Below, in pieces: positions 31,069 through 42,869 of a DNA stretch of 64,000 nt. The DNA is from CADCWK01 sp964244115 (lineage in GTDB: Bacteria; Chloroflexota; Chloroflexia; Thermomicrobiales; UBA6265): assembly GCA_964244115.1 (NCBI GenBank), contig CAXTHM010000010.1:1-64000 (forward strand), read 5' to 3'. Both the position numbers and the translations under genes were made by a program. Every line of letters starts with the position of its first letter. Position 1 is the stretch's first letter. Below the pieces are notes generated by a model. It ran no database searches. It was not told the origin of the DNA and saw only the letters and a program-made list of their open reading frames with translations.

Positions 31069-31373
31069 GCATCTCGATCGCACCGGAGCGGTTCCCCCTG
31101 GATGAGACGGCCGGCACGACGATCGTATCCCCCTCCCACCGACCGGCCCCTCCCACCACGGCATGTAGGGAAATCTCTTACAGATCTGGCACGCATTCAC
31201 AGAGCGTCCCTGACTGACGGACCCTGAGCCGCTCGGTACACTTCGTTCGGGAACCAATCACCCGGACCAGTGAAGGTTCCGTGAGCCCGATGCGAACCCG
31301 GTCGACGAACCGCCACCCGCGGGTTTCCAGCGACTGAGCGGCCGATCGGGCGGACACCGGAAGGGAAGGCTCC
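31069..31373. other. Intergenic region before the marR gene
   Basis: No gene is supported here. A weak inverted repeat GGAACC-N19-GGTTCC (31250-31280) is a possible operator, but no strong promoter pair or terminator is seen. Confidence 0.35.
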
Positions 31374-31985
31374 ATGACGAACCAGATGCTGTCGCACTCC
31401 TACCGACCCGCGGCACTGACGCCTCGCTCCGCGGCAGGGACCGGCTCCGATGACGGAGCAACCATCAAGGGTGTCCATCCGAAATGGCTGATGGTGGACC
31501 CTGGCGTCCAGGCCGCTGCCGAGATGGAGGACACCACCCGCTTCACCGCCTTCATGCAGTTACTTCGGACGGCCGGCGCCCTCGACCGGGCCGCGACCGA
31601 TGCGCTCGCCGAGCTCGACCTGACGGCCGGAGCGTTCGGCGCCCTACTGGAGCTCGCCAATAACCAGCCGTCGGGGATCGCACCGTCCGAACTGGCCCGA
31701 CGCCTCTCGGTCGCTCGCCGGACCGCGACACTCTACGTCGATATCCTCTCACGGCACGGCTGGGCCGAGCGCAACGCTCATCCCGACGACCGCCGGATGG
31801 TCCTCGCCCGGCTGACTCCGGCTGGCCTGCACCTCGTCAACGATCTCAGCGATGTCTACCAGCGCCGCCTGGCCGCCCTGCTCGGCGACCTCTCGCCGAT
31901 CCAGGCCGAGCGCCTCCGTCAGCTCCTCGGCGTGATCGATGTCTCGGGTAAGCACCGCGAACCCGCGTCCGACACCTGTTCGTAG
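31374..31985 (+). CDS. MarR-family transcriptional regulator
   Basis: A 203-aa dimeric winged-helix regulator with an N-terminal leader of ~45 residues not typical of the family. The core has TRFTAFMQLLRTAGALDR, LTAGAFGALLELANN, SGIAPSELARRLSVARRT and the wing HPDDRRMVLARLTPAG. Ligand and targets are unknown. GAAGGGAAGG precedes the ATG. It stands alone between the two-component pair and the convergent glucan gene glgX, and is followed by a clear terminator. Confidence 0.88.
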   Translation: MTNQMLSHSYRPAALTPRSAAGTGSDDGATIKGVHPKWLMVDPGVQAAAEMEDTTRFTAFMQLLRTAGALDRAATDALAELDLTAGAFGALLELANNQPSGIAPSELARRLSVARRTATLYVDILSRHGWAERNAHPDDRRMVLARLTPAGLHLVNDLSDVYQRRLAALLGDLSPIQAERLRQLLGVIDVSGKHREPASDTCS

Positions 31986-32017
31986 TCCAGAGCATCGACT
32001 CGTCCAACATGAACACG

Positions 32018-32050
32018 AACGGGCCGCTCGCATCATGCAAGCGGCCCGTT
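32018..32050 (+). terminator. Terminator of the marR gene
   Basis: AACGGGCCGCT and AGCGGCCCGTT form an 11-bp stem (32018-32028 with 32040-32050), followed by CTCTTTGG. It lies 33 nt after the stop. Confidence 0.75.
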
Positions 32051-32149
32051 CTCTTTGGTTCAATTCGCTGGTCCGTCAGCGGCGATACCGAATCCGTGTA
32101 GGTCGGTGGACCCAGGACATCTCGGAGGCGGAGCCAGACCTCTCCCCCA

Positions 32150-32228
32150 CCCCTCTCCGGCTCACCCGCTCGCTCACCCGCTAACGCGGCCTCGGCTCGC
32201 AAGTGCCCGGAGAGGGGGCGACACTGCC
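32150..32228 (+). repeat. Dispersed palindromic repeat, copy C2
   Basis: Ends CCCCTCTCCGG and CCGGAGAGGGGG are complementary. The core CTCACCCGCTCGCTCACCCGC matches the copy at 14551-14629. It lies in the spacer between marR and glgX. Confidence 0.65.
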
Positions 32229-32278
32229 CATCGCGCGAGAGTGTTTCAGCCCGAACCGCTGTGGCGAAACGACAATCG

Positions 32279-34504
<2,226 letters not shown>

Positions 34505-34556
34505 TGGTACGTCTCTCCGGTTGAAGGTCGGGGGATGGAGTCAGGGGGTCCCGGAG

Positions 34557-34754
34557 CTAGTCCCGGGGGAGCGACTCGCCGGTCGCCTCGTGGTCATCCT
34601 GCTCGATGAGGGAGACCGAGAGCAGCTCGAACATGCCTTCCTCGCGGCCGTGCTCGATCTGGACCTTCGAGGCGGCCGATGCGGCATCGACAGCTTCGAC
34701 CCGCTGGGTGAACTCCTCGCCACCACTCAGGTACGTCACGTCGTAGTGCTGCAT
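34557..34754 (-). CDS. Small hypothetical protein
   Basis: A 65-aa acidic protein (MQHYDVTYLSGGEEFTQRVE start) of unknown function. A predicted beta-alpha arrangement with a helical middle (AVDAASAASKVQIEHGREEG) suggests a small domain. GGGAG lies eight bases before the ATG, and the frame is compact and consistent. It sits 52 nt upstream of glgX on the same strand and is likely cotranscribed. Confidence 0.7.
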   Translation of the reverse strand: MQHYDVTYLSGGEEFTQRVEAVDAASAASKVQIEHGREEGMFELLSVSLIEQDDHEATGESLPRD

Positions 34755-35065
34755 GCGTCTTCTCCCGTCGTCTGCGATGAGGCCGTCATGTCTGACGGAG
34801 GGTCGTCGGGCAGGTGCCCCTTAGCGCTGGCTCGGCGCGGTGTCGCGACCAGCCGGCGTTACGCCGTGTTTGCCCGCGAACGTACCGCACGAATGGCGCC
34901 AGAACCGGCGACCAGACAGCGGCTCCCGACCCAGTGAACGGATCGGGAAGCAAGGCAAGCTCCGATTGTACCTGCTGGGTGCAACCCTCTGGCTGTCCAG
35001 ACACGACGACGGCCGGGCGATTGGCCCGGCCGCTGCCGTCATTCGGAATGACTACCTATTGACGC
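34755..35065. other. Intergenic region between small ORF and secreted TSP3 gene
   Basis: No gene is supported. The only clear feature is the terminator at 35010-35032, listed separately. Confidence 0.4.
35010..35032 (-). terminator. Terminator downstream of the secreted TSP3 gene
   Basis: CGGCCGGGC and GCCCGGCCG form a 9-bp stem with a 5-nt loop (35010-35032), 33 nt past the stop of the minus-strand gene. No U-tract is seen. Confidence 0.55.
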
Positions 35066-36862
35066 TCACGCGCAGGGGATCGGCGTTTGCTCCGCATTGA
35101 AGCAGGTAATCGGCGTATTGGTGGGAGCCGGCGGCACTTCGGTTGGTGTTGGCGGCACCTCCGTGGGCGTCGGCGGCACTTCGGTAGGCGTCGGCGGACT
35201 AACGATCACCGTAGGTGTTGGCGGTACAACGATCACCGTAGCCGTCGGGTTTGCTGGAATCGTCGGAGGCACGACTACGTCATCGCAGGCGTCGCCGATG
35301 CCGTTGCCGTCGGAGTCCATCTGGCCGGGGTTGGCGACGAAGGTGCAGTTGTCGGTCGAGTCCGGGACGCCATCCTCATCCGCATCAGCGGCCGGAACGA
35401 TGACCTCGGTGCAGGCGTCGCCGACGCCGTCGCCGTCTTCGTCGGCCTGGTCCTCGTTCGGCTCGGTCAGGCAGTTGTCGACGTCGTCACTGACACCGTC
35501 GTCATCGAGATCGCTCTCCTCCTCAGGCGCGGCGGAGGCCGACGCGGATGCGGACGGCTGGGCCTCGGCGTTACTGCCGCCGACCCGGAACAGCTCGACC
35601 AGGATCGTCGTCGACTCACCCTGGGCGAACAGCGTCGCCAGGCCCTGGACGCCCGAGCCGTTGCGCTCTGTCAGCGCCACCCGCGCGACACCGGACAGCA
35701 GCGGACCGCCGACCTCGCCGCAGGCGACCAGGTCGCCGTCGTCGATCCCATCCAGCCCCGACGCCGCGACCGCGATCGCCGCGGCCCGTGCCAGCAGGTC
35801 CGTCACCGGCTGGTCGATCGTCGTCTCGCTGACGAGGACGCGGGTCGCGAACGAGACGCCCTCGCCCCCGGTCTCCCCCAGGAGTTCGGATGTCGTGTTG
35901 AGGTCGGTCGAGACGTCGGGGTTGAGGCTGTCACAGATGCCCTGCTGGAGGGAGACCGGCAACTCGACCGGCGCCTCGCCTTCATCCAGGACCTCCGTGT
36001 CCTCGGGCGCCGCCTGGTCGGTCAGGGCACTCTCGACCACGATCCGCGTGCTGTCGCCGAGGTCGATCAGGGAGGCGATCCCGAACAGCGGCGAGCCGGG
36101 CTGCTGCCGGAGGCCGACGTTGAGGATGCCGCCGGCCACGACGCCACCGACCTCACCACAAGCCGCTGACTCGTCGTCGTCCAGCCCGTCGATCCCGGCG
36201 CCGGACAGCGAGATCACCTGAGCCCGGGCGAGCAGATCGGCGAGCGGGACAGCGACGGTCGTGTCACTGATCGCCCCGACAACTGTGAACGGCACACCGG
36301 CCGAGCGGGTCTGAACGGCGTCGGCGACCGGAAAGACCAGCCCCGGTTCCACGCCGCCGATCCCGAGGGCGACATCATTGAGTTCGTAGCTCGGGTCGGC
36401 GCCGATCCCGCTGCAGACACCAGGGTAGATCGCGGCGGTCTGCGCGGGGAGGACCGTAACGTCGGCGGTGGAGATATCGCCGCCGTCGACCGGGACGCCG
36501 TCACCGTCGACCACGACGACGCTGACGGTGTGATCGCCGGGCTCGACATCGGACAGCAGCGCCGGGCTCTCCGTCGCGATCACGACGCCATCGCCCTCCT
36601 CGATCGCGTCGCCGCTCTCGGGGTCGGCGGCATCGTCGAGGATCAGCGCGACCTGGTCGCCGTCGCCGGCTCCCCAGACGACCGGGACGGTCTCGCCGGT
36701 GATCTCGCCGCCATCGACCGGGTAGGAGACCCGCAGACCGCCGGACGACTGGGCAAGGACCTGGAACGATCGGGAACCGGGCGCCACCGTGAAGCCGGGG
36801 ACCATCGCGATCACGAGCGCGAACACACCGAATAGCCGCCACCGACCCTGTATCGCCAGCAT
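35066..36862 (-). CDS. Secreted protein with thrombospondin type-3 calcium repeats and PT-rich tail
   Basis: A 598-aa secreted protein of unknown function. A signal peptide is at 1-40 (FGVFALVIAMVPGFTV, then VLAQSSG). An immunoglobulin-like segment follows (SYPVDGGEITGETVPVVWGA), then two related ~130-residue units with ACGEVGG (near AACGEVGGVVAGG and VACGEVGGPLLSG). Residues about 445-527 hold Asp-rich type-3 repeats (DDDGVSDDVDNC, DEDGDGVGDACT, DEDGVPDSTDNC, DSDGNGIGDACD). The tail (530-598) is PPTPTEV repeats. The frame stays open far upstream of the ATG, but GGGGGAGAAGAC and the signal peptide place the start at 36862. It is divergent from glgE. Confidence 0.85.
   Translation of the reverse strand: MLAIQGRWRLFGVFALVIAMVPGFTVAPGSRSFQVLAQSSGGLRVSYPVDGGEITGETVPVVWGAGDGDQVALILDDAADPESGDAIEEGDGVVIATESPALLSDVEPGDHTVSVVVVDGDGVPVDGGDISTADVTVLPAQTAAIYPGVCSGIGADPSYELNDVALGIGGVEPGLVFPVADAVQTRSAGVPFTVVGAISDTTVAVPLADLLARAQVISLSGAGIDGLDDDESAACGEVGGVVAGGILNVGLRQQPGSPLFGIASLIDLGDSTRIVVESALTDQAAPEDTEVLDEGEAPVELPVSLQQGICDSLNPDVSTDLNTTSELLGETGGEGVSFATRVLVSETTIDQPVTDLLARAAAIAVAASGLDGIDDGDLVACGEVGGPLLSGVARVALTERNGSGVQGLATLFAQGESTTILVELFRVGGSNAEAQPSASASASAAPEEESDLDDDGVSDDVDNCLTEPNEDQADEDGDGVGDACTEVIVPAADADEDGVPDSTDNCTFVANPGQMDSDGNGIGDACDDVVVPPTIPANPTATVIVVPPTPTVIVSPPTPTEVPPTPTEVPPTPTEVPPAPTNTPITCFNAEQTPIPCA
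35120..35240 (-). repeat. Tandem repeat coding for PPTPTEV
   Basis: An imperfect ~24-bp unit, GGCGTCGGCGGCACTTCGGT in plus orientation, recurs at least three times. It encodes the Pro/Thr-rich C-terminal tail of the secreted protein. Confidence 0.7.
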
Positions 36863-37138
36863 GTCTTCTCCCCCGCTGAGTCCGACCCCACCCGTCTCCG
36901 TGCGGATCGACGGTTCCCATATGATCCCGGCCATCGTAGCATCCCCGATATGCCGTGAGACGCCGTCGGCACCCGCATTGCGTCGATTCCTAAGAGCGGC
37001 GGCTTCCCGCCGCCGACGCACGAATTGCCTGCACACGGAACCCTCGACTCCGGCATTCGACGGCCTCGATACGGTCTCCCGGGCCGACCGGCCCCGACGG
37101 ACCGACAGGTCGTCGGGCCCGAGAAGGAGCACATCACG

Positions 37139-39121
37139 ATGACGGACACGATCGCCGCGATATCCACCTCCACCATCCCCAGCAGCGTGCTGATCGAGGA
37201 CGTCCGCCCCCAGATCGACAGTGGCCGCTACCCGGTCAAGCGCGAAGTCGGCGACACGCTCGACGTCTCGGCCGACATCTTCAAGGACGGCCATGACGCC
37301 CTGGCCGCCGTCGTTCGCTACCGCCGGTGGGACGAGGACGACTGGCACGAGGTCGAGATGGCGTACGTCGACAACGACCGCTGGTCGGGGTCGTTCGCGC
37401 TGACCGAGAACACGCGCTACGTCTATACGGTCGTGGCATTCCCAGACGCCTTCGCGACCTGGCGGGACGAGGTCGAGAAGAAGATCGCGGCGGACGTCGA
37501 GGTCCATCTCGAAGTCCAGGAGGGCATCGCGCTGATCCTCGAGGCCGCCGTCCGAGCCGGCGGCGCCGACCAGGACCAGCTCGAGGCCGCGGTCACGGAG
37601 GCGCGGGGGCTGGCCGAAGCGCCCGCGGCGGCCGACGTCCTGATGTCCGATGAGGTCGTGGCGCTGATGCACCGGCACCGGTCGCGGGCGATGGCGCAGA
37701 CCTTCGCCCGCGAGTTGACCGTGGTCGTCGACCGCGTCCGGGCCCGCTACGCCTCCTGGTACTCGATGTTCCCGCGCTCGGCCGGGACGATCGAGGGCCA
37801 GAGCGCGACGTTCCACGACGTCATCGGCCAGCTGCCCCGGTTGCAGGCGATGGGCTTCGACGTCCTCTACTTCACGCCGATCCATCCGATTGGTTCGACC
37901 AACAAGAAGGGCAAGAACAACACGCTCGGCGGCGGGCCGGACGACCCGGGCGTGCCCTACGCGATCGGCTCCGAGGCCGGTGGTCACGACGCCGTCGACC
38001 CGCAGCTCGGGACGCTGGATGACTTCGACGAACTCGTCCGCCAGGCCGCGGCCCACGGGATGGAGATCGCCCTCGATTACGCGATCAACGCGTCGCCCGA
38101 CCACCCGTGGATCCGCGACCACCCGGACTGGTTCTTCGTCCGTCCGGACGGTTCGATCCGCTACGCCGAGAACCCGCCGAAGAAGTACCAGGACGTCCAC
38201 CCGCTGAACTGGGAATCGGCCGACTGGCGCGCCCTCTGGGAAGAGCAGCTTCGCGTCATCCGGTTCTGGGTCGGCCATGGCGTGAAGACGTTTCGGGTCG
38301 ACAACCCCCACACCAAGCCGACGATCTTCTGGGAGTGGCTGATCAACGAGATCCAGCGCACCAACCCGGAGGTCATCTTCCTGTCCGAGGCGTTCACCCG
38401 GCCCAAGGTGATGAAGGCGCTGGCGAAGGCCGGCTACACGCAGTCCTACACCTACTTCACCTGGCGCAACACCAAGGTGGAACTGACCGAGTACCTGACG
38501 GAGCTCACGCAGGAGGAGCCCAACGAGTACATGCGGGGCAACTTCTTCACGAACACCCACGACATCAACCCGTACATCCTCCAGCAGGGGGGGCGGGCCG
38601 CCTTCCAGAGCCGCTTCCTGCTCGCCGCGACGCTGTCATCGGTCTATGGCATCTACAGCGGCTTCGAGCTCTGCGAGAACACGCCGGTGCCGGGCCGTGA
38701 GGAGTACCTCGATTCGGAGAAGTACGAATACAAGGTCTGGGACTGGGACCGGCCGGGCAACATCGTCCCGCTGATCAGCCGGGTCAACCGGATCCGGGCC
38801 GAGCACCCATCCCTGCAGGAGTACGACAACCTGCGCTTCTACCAGGCTGAGAACCCGCAGATCCTCGCCTATGGCAAGGTCATGCCGGACGGCTCGGACA
38901 ACATCGTCATGGCGGTCAACCTCGACCCGTTCAACGTCCACGACTCCTGGGTCTACCTGCCGATCGAGCAGTTCGGGATCGCCGACGACGAGCCGTTCCA
39001 GGCGATCGAACTGATCTCCGGCGAGCGCTACGAGTGGCGTGGTTCCCGCCAGTACGTCCGGCTCGATCCCGAGCAGATCCCCGGGCAGATCTTCCTGATC
39101 AGCCGCTACGGCGTCGCCTGA
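37139..39121 (+). CDS. glgE: Alpha-1,4-glucan:maltose-1-phosphate maltosyltransferase GlgE
   Basis: GH13_3 enzyme of 660 aa that extends glucan chains with maltose units from maltose 1-phosphate. The N-terminal domain (about 15-110) carries IEDVRPQIDSGRYPVKREVGD. The family marker PIHPIGSTNKKGKNN, the nucleophile in FRVDNPHTKP, the acid in FLSEAFTRPKVM, and NTHDINPYIL support the assignment. The ATG follows AAGGAG by nine bases. TreS follows 148 nt later and maltokinase after that, completing the pathway in the usual order. Confidence 0.96.
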   Translation: MTDTIAAISTSTIPSSVLIEDVRPQIDSGRYPVKREVGDTLDVSADIFKDGHDALAAVVRYRRWDEDDWHEVEMAYVDNDRWSGSFALTENTRYVYTVVAFPDAFATWRDEVEKKIAADVEVHLEVQEGIALILEAAVRAGGADQDQLEAAVTEARGLAEAPAAADVLMSDEVVALMHRHRSRAMAQTFARELTVVVDRVRARYASWYSMFPRSAGTIEGQSATFHDVIGQLPRLQAMGFDVLYFTPIHPIGSTNKKGKNNTLGGGPDDPGVPYAIGSEAGGHDAVDPQLGTLDDFDELVRQAAAHGMEIALDYAINASPDHPWIRDHPDWFFVRPDGSIRYAENPPKKYQDVHPLNWESADWRALWEEQLRVIRFWVGHGVKTFRVDNPHTKPTIFWEWLINEIQRTNPEVIFLSEAFTRPKVMKALAKAGYTQSYTYFTWRNTKVELTEYLTELTQEEPNEYMRGNFFTNTHDINPYILQQGGRAAFQSRFLLAATLSSVYGIYSGFELCENTPVPGREEYLDSEKYEYKVWDWDRPGNIVPLISRVNRIRAEHPSLQEYDNLRFYQAENPQILAYGKVMPDGSDNIVMAVNLDPFNVHDSWVYLPIEQFGIADDEPFQAIELISGERYEWRGSRQYVRLDPEQIPGQIFLISRYGVA

Positions 39122-39130
39122 GCAGCCAGG

Positions 39131-39160
39131 CGGGCTGACGCCAGGGGAGCCGTCAGCCCG
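39131..39160 (+). terminator. Intercistronic hairpin between glgE and treS
   Basis: CGGGCTGACG and CGTCAGCCCG form a 10-bp stem with a 10-nt loop (39131-39160), ten bases after the glgE stop. It may limit read-through or stabilise the 3' end of the glgE message. Confidence 0.5.
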
Positions 39161-39269
39161 GCTCTGCGGCGGGCAGCGGCACCTCGTACAATCCGCGTAC
39201 GCAACCGATCAGCGGCCGATGGAAATGGGCCAGACCCCGCGCCGGTCCCTACCCAATGAGAGTGGACGC

Positions 39270-40925
39270 ATGCTGACTGCCGATACGGAGTGGTTCAAGG
39301 ACGCGGTCTTCTATCAGATCCCGGTCAAGTCGTTCAACGACAGCAACGCCGACGGCATGGGCGACTTTCGCGGCCTGACGGAGAAGCTGGATTACATCAA
39401 GGATCTCGGCGTCGACTGCATCTGGATCATGCCCATGTTCCCGTCGCCCTACCAGGACGACGGCTACGACATCGCCGACTTCTACTCGATCCACAGCGAC
39501 TTCGGCACGATCGACGACTTCCAGGAGTTCATCGAGGCCGCCCACGCCCGAGGTCTCCGCGTCATCGCCGACCTCGTCATGAACCACACGTCCGACCAGC
39601 ACCCGTGGTTCCAGGAGTCCCGCCAGAGCCCGGATTCGCCGAAGCGCGACTGGTACGTCTGGAGCGACGACCCGACCCGCTACAGCGAGGTCCGGATCAT
39701 CTTCACGGATACCGAGATCTCCAACTGGTCCTACGACCCCGTCGCCGGGCAGCACTACTGGCACCGCTTCTTCAGTCACCAGCCCGACCTGAACTTCGAC
39801 AATCCCGAGGTCCGGGAGGAGATGTTCAACATCACCCGGTTCTGGCTGGATCTCGGGCTGGACGGGTTCCGCTGCGACGCCGTCCCGTACCTCTACGAGC
39901 GCGACGGCACCAACGGCGAGAACCTCGAGGAGACTCACCAGTTCCTTCGCGATCTCCGCGCCGTGGTCGACGTCGAGTACCCCGGCAAGATCCTGCTCGC
40001 CGAGGCCAACCAGTGGCCGAGCGACGTCGTCGCCTACTTCGGCACTCCGGAAGCGCCCGAGTTCCACATGGCCTTCCACTTCCCGCTGATGCCGCGCATG
40101 TTCATGGCGATGCGCCGCGAGACCCGGACGCCGATCGTCGAGGTCATGTCGCAGACGCCGGAGATCCCCGAGGGCACCCAGTGGGCGATCTTCCTGCGCA
40201 ACCATGACGAGCTGACGCTGGAGATGGTCACCGACGCCGATCGCGACTACATGTACTACGAGTATGCCAAGGACCCGCGGATGAAGATCAACGTCGGCAT
40301 CCGGCGGCGGCTGGCGCCACTGCTGGAGAACGGCCGCCGCCAGATCGAGATGATGAACTCGCTGCTGCTGTCGATGCCCGGCACCCCGGTGATCTACTAC
40401 GGCGACGAGATCGCGATGGGCGACAACATCTACCTCGGCGACCGCAACGGCGTCCGGACGCCGATGCAGTGGAACGGCGATCGCAACGCCGGCTTCTCCC
40501 GCGCCGACTGGGCCCGGCTCTATTCTCCGGTGATCATGGACCCGGTCTACGGCTATCAGGGGGTCAACGTCGAGGCGCTCAGCCGCACCCCGACCTCCCT
40601 GCTGAACTGGATGAAGCGGCTGATCTCGATCCGGAAGCGCTACCAGGCCTTCGGTCGCGGCTCGCTGGAATTCCTCCACCCGGATAACCTTCGGGTCATG
40701 CCGTACATCCGCAAGTACGGCGACGAGATCATCCTCTGCGTCGTCAACCTGTCCCGCTTCGTCCAGGCCTGCGAGCTCGATCTGTCGGCCTACAAGGGCT
40801 ACATCCCGGTCGAGATGATCGGCGAGACGCGGTTCCCGGCCGTCGGCGAACTCCCCTACTTCATTACGCTCGGCCCGCACGCCTTCTACTGGTTCCGGCT
40901 CGAGGCTCCGCCGACGGATTCCTGA
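39270..40925 (+). CDS. treS: Trehalose synthase TreS (maltose alpha-D-glucosyltransferase)
   Basis: GH13_16 enzyme of 551 aa that interconverts trehalose and maltose. It starts WFKDAVFYQIPVKSFNDSNA, with DLVMNHTSDQHPWF, the nucleophile block DGFRCDAVPYLYERDGTNG and the acid block LLAEANQWPSDVVAYFG, FLRNHDELTLEMV and GVRTPMQWNGDRNAGFS. The C-terminal maltokinase domain fused to TreS in some species is absent; a separate maltokinase gene follows. The ATG at 39270 is preceded by GAGAGTGGACGC; an earlier ATG at 39219 is less likely. Product maltose would be phosphorylated by the next gene's enzyme. Confidence 0.95.
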   Translation: MLTADTEWFKDAVFYQIPVKSFNDSNADGMGDFRGLTEKLDYIKDLGVDCIWIMPMFPSPYQDDGYDIADFYSIHSDFGTIDDFQEFIEAAHARGLRVIADLVMNHTSDQHPWFQESRQSPDSPKRDWYVWSDDPTRYSEVRIIFTDTEISNWSYDPVAGQHYWHRFFSHQPDLNFDNPEVREEMFNITRFWLDLGLDGFRCDAVPYLYERDGTNGENLEETHQFLRDLRAVVDVEYPGKILLAEANQWPSDVVAYFGTPEAPEFHMAFHFPLMPRMFMAMRRETRTPIVEVMSQTPEIPEGTQWAIFLRNHDELTLEMVTDADRDYMYYEYAKDPRMKINVGIRRRLAPLLENGRRQIEMMNSLLLSMPGTPVIYYGDEIAMGDNIYLGDRNGVRTPMQWNGDRNAGFSRADWARLYSPVIMDPVYGYQGVNVEALSRTPTSLLNWMKRLISIRKRYQAFGRGSLEFLHPDNLRVMPYIRKYGDEIILCVVNLSRFVQACELDLSAYKGYIPVEMIGETRFPAVGELPYFITLGPHAFYWFRLEAPPTDS

Positions 40926-40943
40926 TCCCGAAAGCCCGATCCC

Positions 40944-40977
40944 GATGGGGCCGGTGGCGATGTCGACCGGCCCCATC
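40944..40977 (+). terminator. Intercistronic hairpin between treS and maltokinase
   Basis: GATGGGGCCGGT (40944-40955) pairs perfectly with 40966-40977 across a 10-nt loop, beginning 18 nt after the treS stop. No U-tract follows. Confidence 0.5.
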
Positions 40978-41032
40978 GCCCATACCCGAACGATCGACGC
41001 TGACCCGATCGGCACTCCCAACGAGGTGACCC

Positions 41033-42595
41033 TTGGTTGACGACTCCCCACGCCCGCCCGATGGCGCGACCGTCGAGACCATCGCGGCGGTGATCGGCAG
41101 GACCCCTGTCGCCGTGGCTGACATCGTCGACGCGCTCTCCGCCGCCGTCGCGGGCTGGATCGCCGAACGGCGGTGGTTCGGGTCCAAGTCCCAGACGATT
41201 GCCGGGGTCGTCATCGACGACATCGCGCTCGACGTCGTGGGCGATGAGATCGCCGGGCTGGCCCTCTCCCGGCTGCGGTACGACGATGGTAGGGTCGACC
41301 GGTACTTCCTGCCGATCATGCTGACGCCGACCCCCGCGGCCGGCAGCCAGACGATCGCCACCGTCGCGGGTGACGTGACGATGGCGATCGTCGATGGCCC
41401 CGAGGAGGGTCGGTTTCGGGGCTGGTTCCTCGATGCCCTGGCCGAGGGCCGGACGATCGACGCCGTCCGGGGCGCGTTCCGCTTCGAGCCGACCGCTGTG
41501 CTGGGCGACTACCTCGCCGCCGCCCGGTCCAGTGACAGCCGCCTGATCCGGAGCGAGCAGAGCAACTCGTCGGTCATCTACGGCGACGCGATCATCGGCA
41601 AGCTGTTCCGGCGGCTCCAGCCCGGCATCAATCCCGACCTCGAGATCGGCCGGTTCCTGACCGAGCACACCGACTTCCGGGCGGCACCGCCGCTCGTCGG
41701 CGGCGTCTCGTACCTCGACGACAGCGGCGAGACCTCCGTCGCGGTCCTCCAGGTCTTCACGCCCAACGCCGGGGATGCCTGGACCGCTACGCTGGACGAA
41801 CTCGCCGACCTGATCGATCGCGCCAGCATCGCCCCGACCGCCGAGCTCCCCGACGGGCTGCTCGATGTCACTCCGGCCGCGCTCCTCGGCCGGCGCACCG
41901 CAGAGCTTCATGTCGCACTGGCCTCGTCCGACTCCGTCGAAGCATTCGTCCCCCGCACCGTGACGCCGGAGGACGTAGCCGAGTGGGAGCGGGCGACGAT
42001 CGCCTCGATCGAGCAGCAGCGGACGATGCTCGACAACGCGCTGCCGCGCCTTTCCCCGTTGCAGCAGCAGATGGTCGTCGCGGTCGACCTGAGCCCGACC
42101 CGCCTCGCGGGGCGCGTGGGGGGCTACCGGTCGCTGGAGGGCACGGTCAGGATCCGCGTCCACGGCGATTACCACCTCGGGCAGATCCTGCGCGGCCTGA
42201 CGGGCGACCTCATCATCCTCGACTTCGAGGGCGAGCCGTCCCGAAGCATCGAGGAGCGCCGGGACCGGAGCGCCGCACTCAAGGACCTCGCCGGCATCCT
42301 CCGTTCACTGCGCTATGCCCGGGCCGCCGCGGTCAAGGCCTACGACGGCGAACTCGACGAGCGCATCGTCGACCACTGGCTGGCCCAGTGGGAGGCCGCC
42401 AGCCGCCAGGCGCTGATCGAGGCCTACCGCACGGGAGCGGCGCTCTCCCCCCACGCACTCGTCCCGACGGCCGATGAGGCCTTCACCGCCGCCCTGCTCG
42501 CCTGGGAGCTCGACAAGGCCCTCTATGAACTCGCCTACGAGGCCAACAACCGACCGACCTGGCTGGACGTCCCCCTGATGACCCTCGCGACGTAG
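41033..42595 (+). CDS. Maltokinase
   Basis: ATP-dependent kinase forming maltose 1-phosphate, 520 aa. The N-terminal cap holds WIAERRWFGSKSQTIAG, a hallmark of Mak/Pep2. The kinase part has SSVIYGDAIIGKLFRRL (ATP-binding), the catalytic loop RVHGDYHLGQILR and the metal site IILDFEGEPSR. The TTG start at 41033 follows GAGG by six bases. The gene closes the glgE-treS-maltokinase set and supplies the donor for GlgE. No terminator is evident at its end. Confidence 0.93.
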   Translation: MVDDSPRPPDGATVETIAAVIGRTPVAVADIVDALSAAVAGWIAERRWFGSKSQTIAGVVIDDIALDVVGDEIAGLALSRLRYDDGRVDRYFLPIMLTPTPAAGSQTIATVAGDVTMAIVDGPEEGRFRGWFLDALAEGRTIDAVRGAFRFEPTAVLGDYLAAARSSDSRLIRSEQSNSSVIYGDAIIGKLFRRLQPGINPDLEIGRFLTEHTDFRAAPPLVGGVSYLDDSGETSVAVLQVFTPNAGDAWTATLDELADLIDRASIAPTAELPDGLLDVTPAALLGRRTAELHVALASSDSVEAFVPRTVTPEDVAEWERATIASIEQQRTMLDNALPRLSPLQQQMVVAVDLSPTRLAGRVGGYRSLEGTVRIRVHGDYHLGQILRGLTGDLIILDFEGEPSRSIEERRDRSAALKDLAGILRSLRYARAAAVKAYDGELDERIVDHWLAQWEAASRQALIEAYRTGAALSPHALVPTADEAFTAALLAWELDKALYELAYEANNRPTWLDVPLMTLAT

Positions 42596-42684
42596 CAACG
42601 TCGTCGGATCTCGTCGGAGCAACCCGTGTGGTCGTCCGGTCTCAGCTGCCGACCCAAAGGCACAACAAGGTGGTGCCAGTTTTT

Positions 42685-42740
42685 GTAGGGGCGAAGCTTG
42701 CGAGCCAGGCTGCCGCAGCAGCCTTCGCCGAGAGGCGAGG
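42685..42740 (+). repeat. Repeat module A, partial copy
   Basis: GTAGGGGCGAAGCTTGCGAG and CCAGGCTGCCGCAGC match module A at 10295 and the inverted copy at 42870-42931, but the 3' part diverges after GCCTTCGCC. Confidence 0.65.
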
Positions 42741-42869
42741 CGGTGTTCCGGGTTCAACGATGCTCGAGATGGCAAACCCTATCAAATGGGCGTGGATGAC
42801 TGAGACCACCACATGGCGACATGCATGGCCGACATGGCTGGGCGATTTTGAACACGCATCTTGCCAACC

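Noticed and set aside
35120..35240. Possible CRISPR or minisatellite
   Set aside because: The 24-bp units lie in frame in a Pro/Thr-rich tail; no spacers are present.
36863..38560. Upstream half of a 1164-codon minus-strand frame
   Set aside because: It is antisense to glgE. The secreted gene has its own ATG, ribosome-binding site and signal peptide at 36862.
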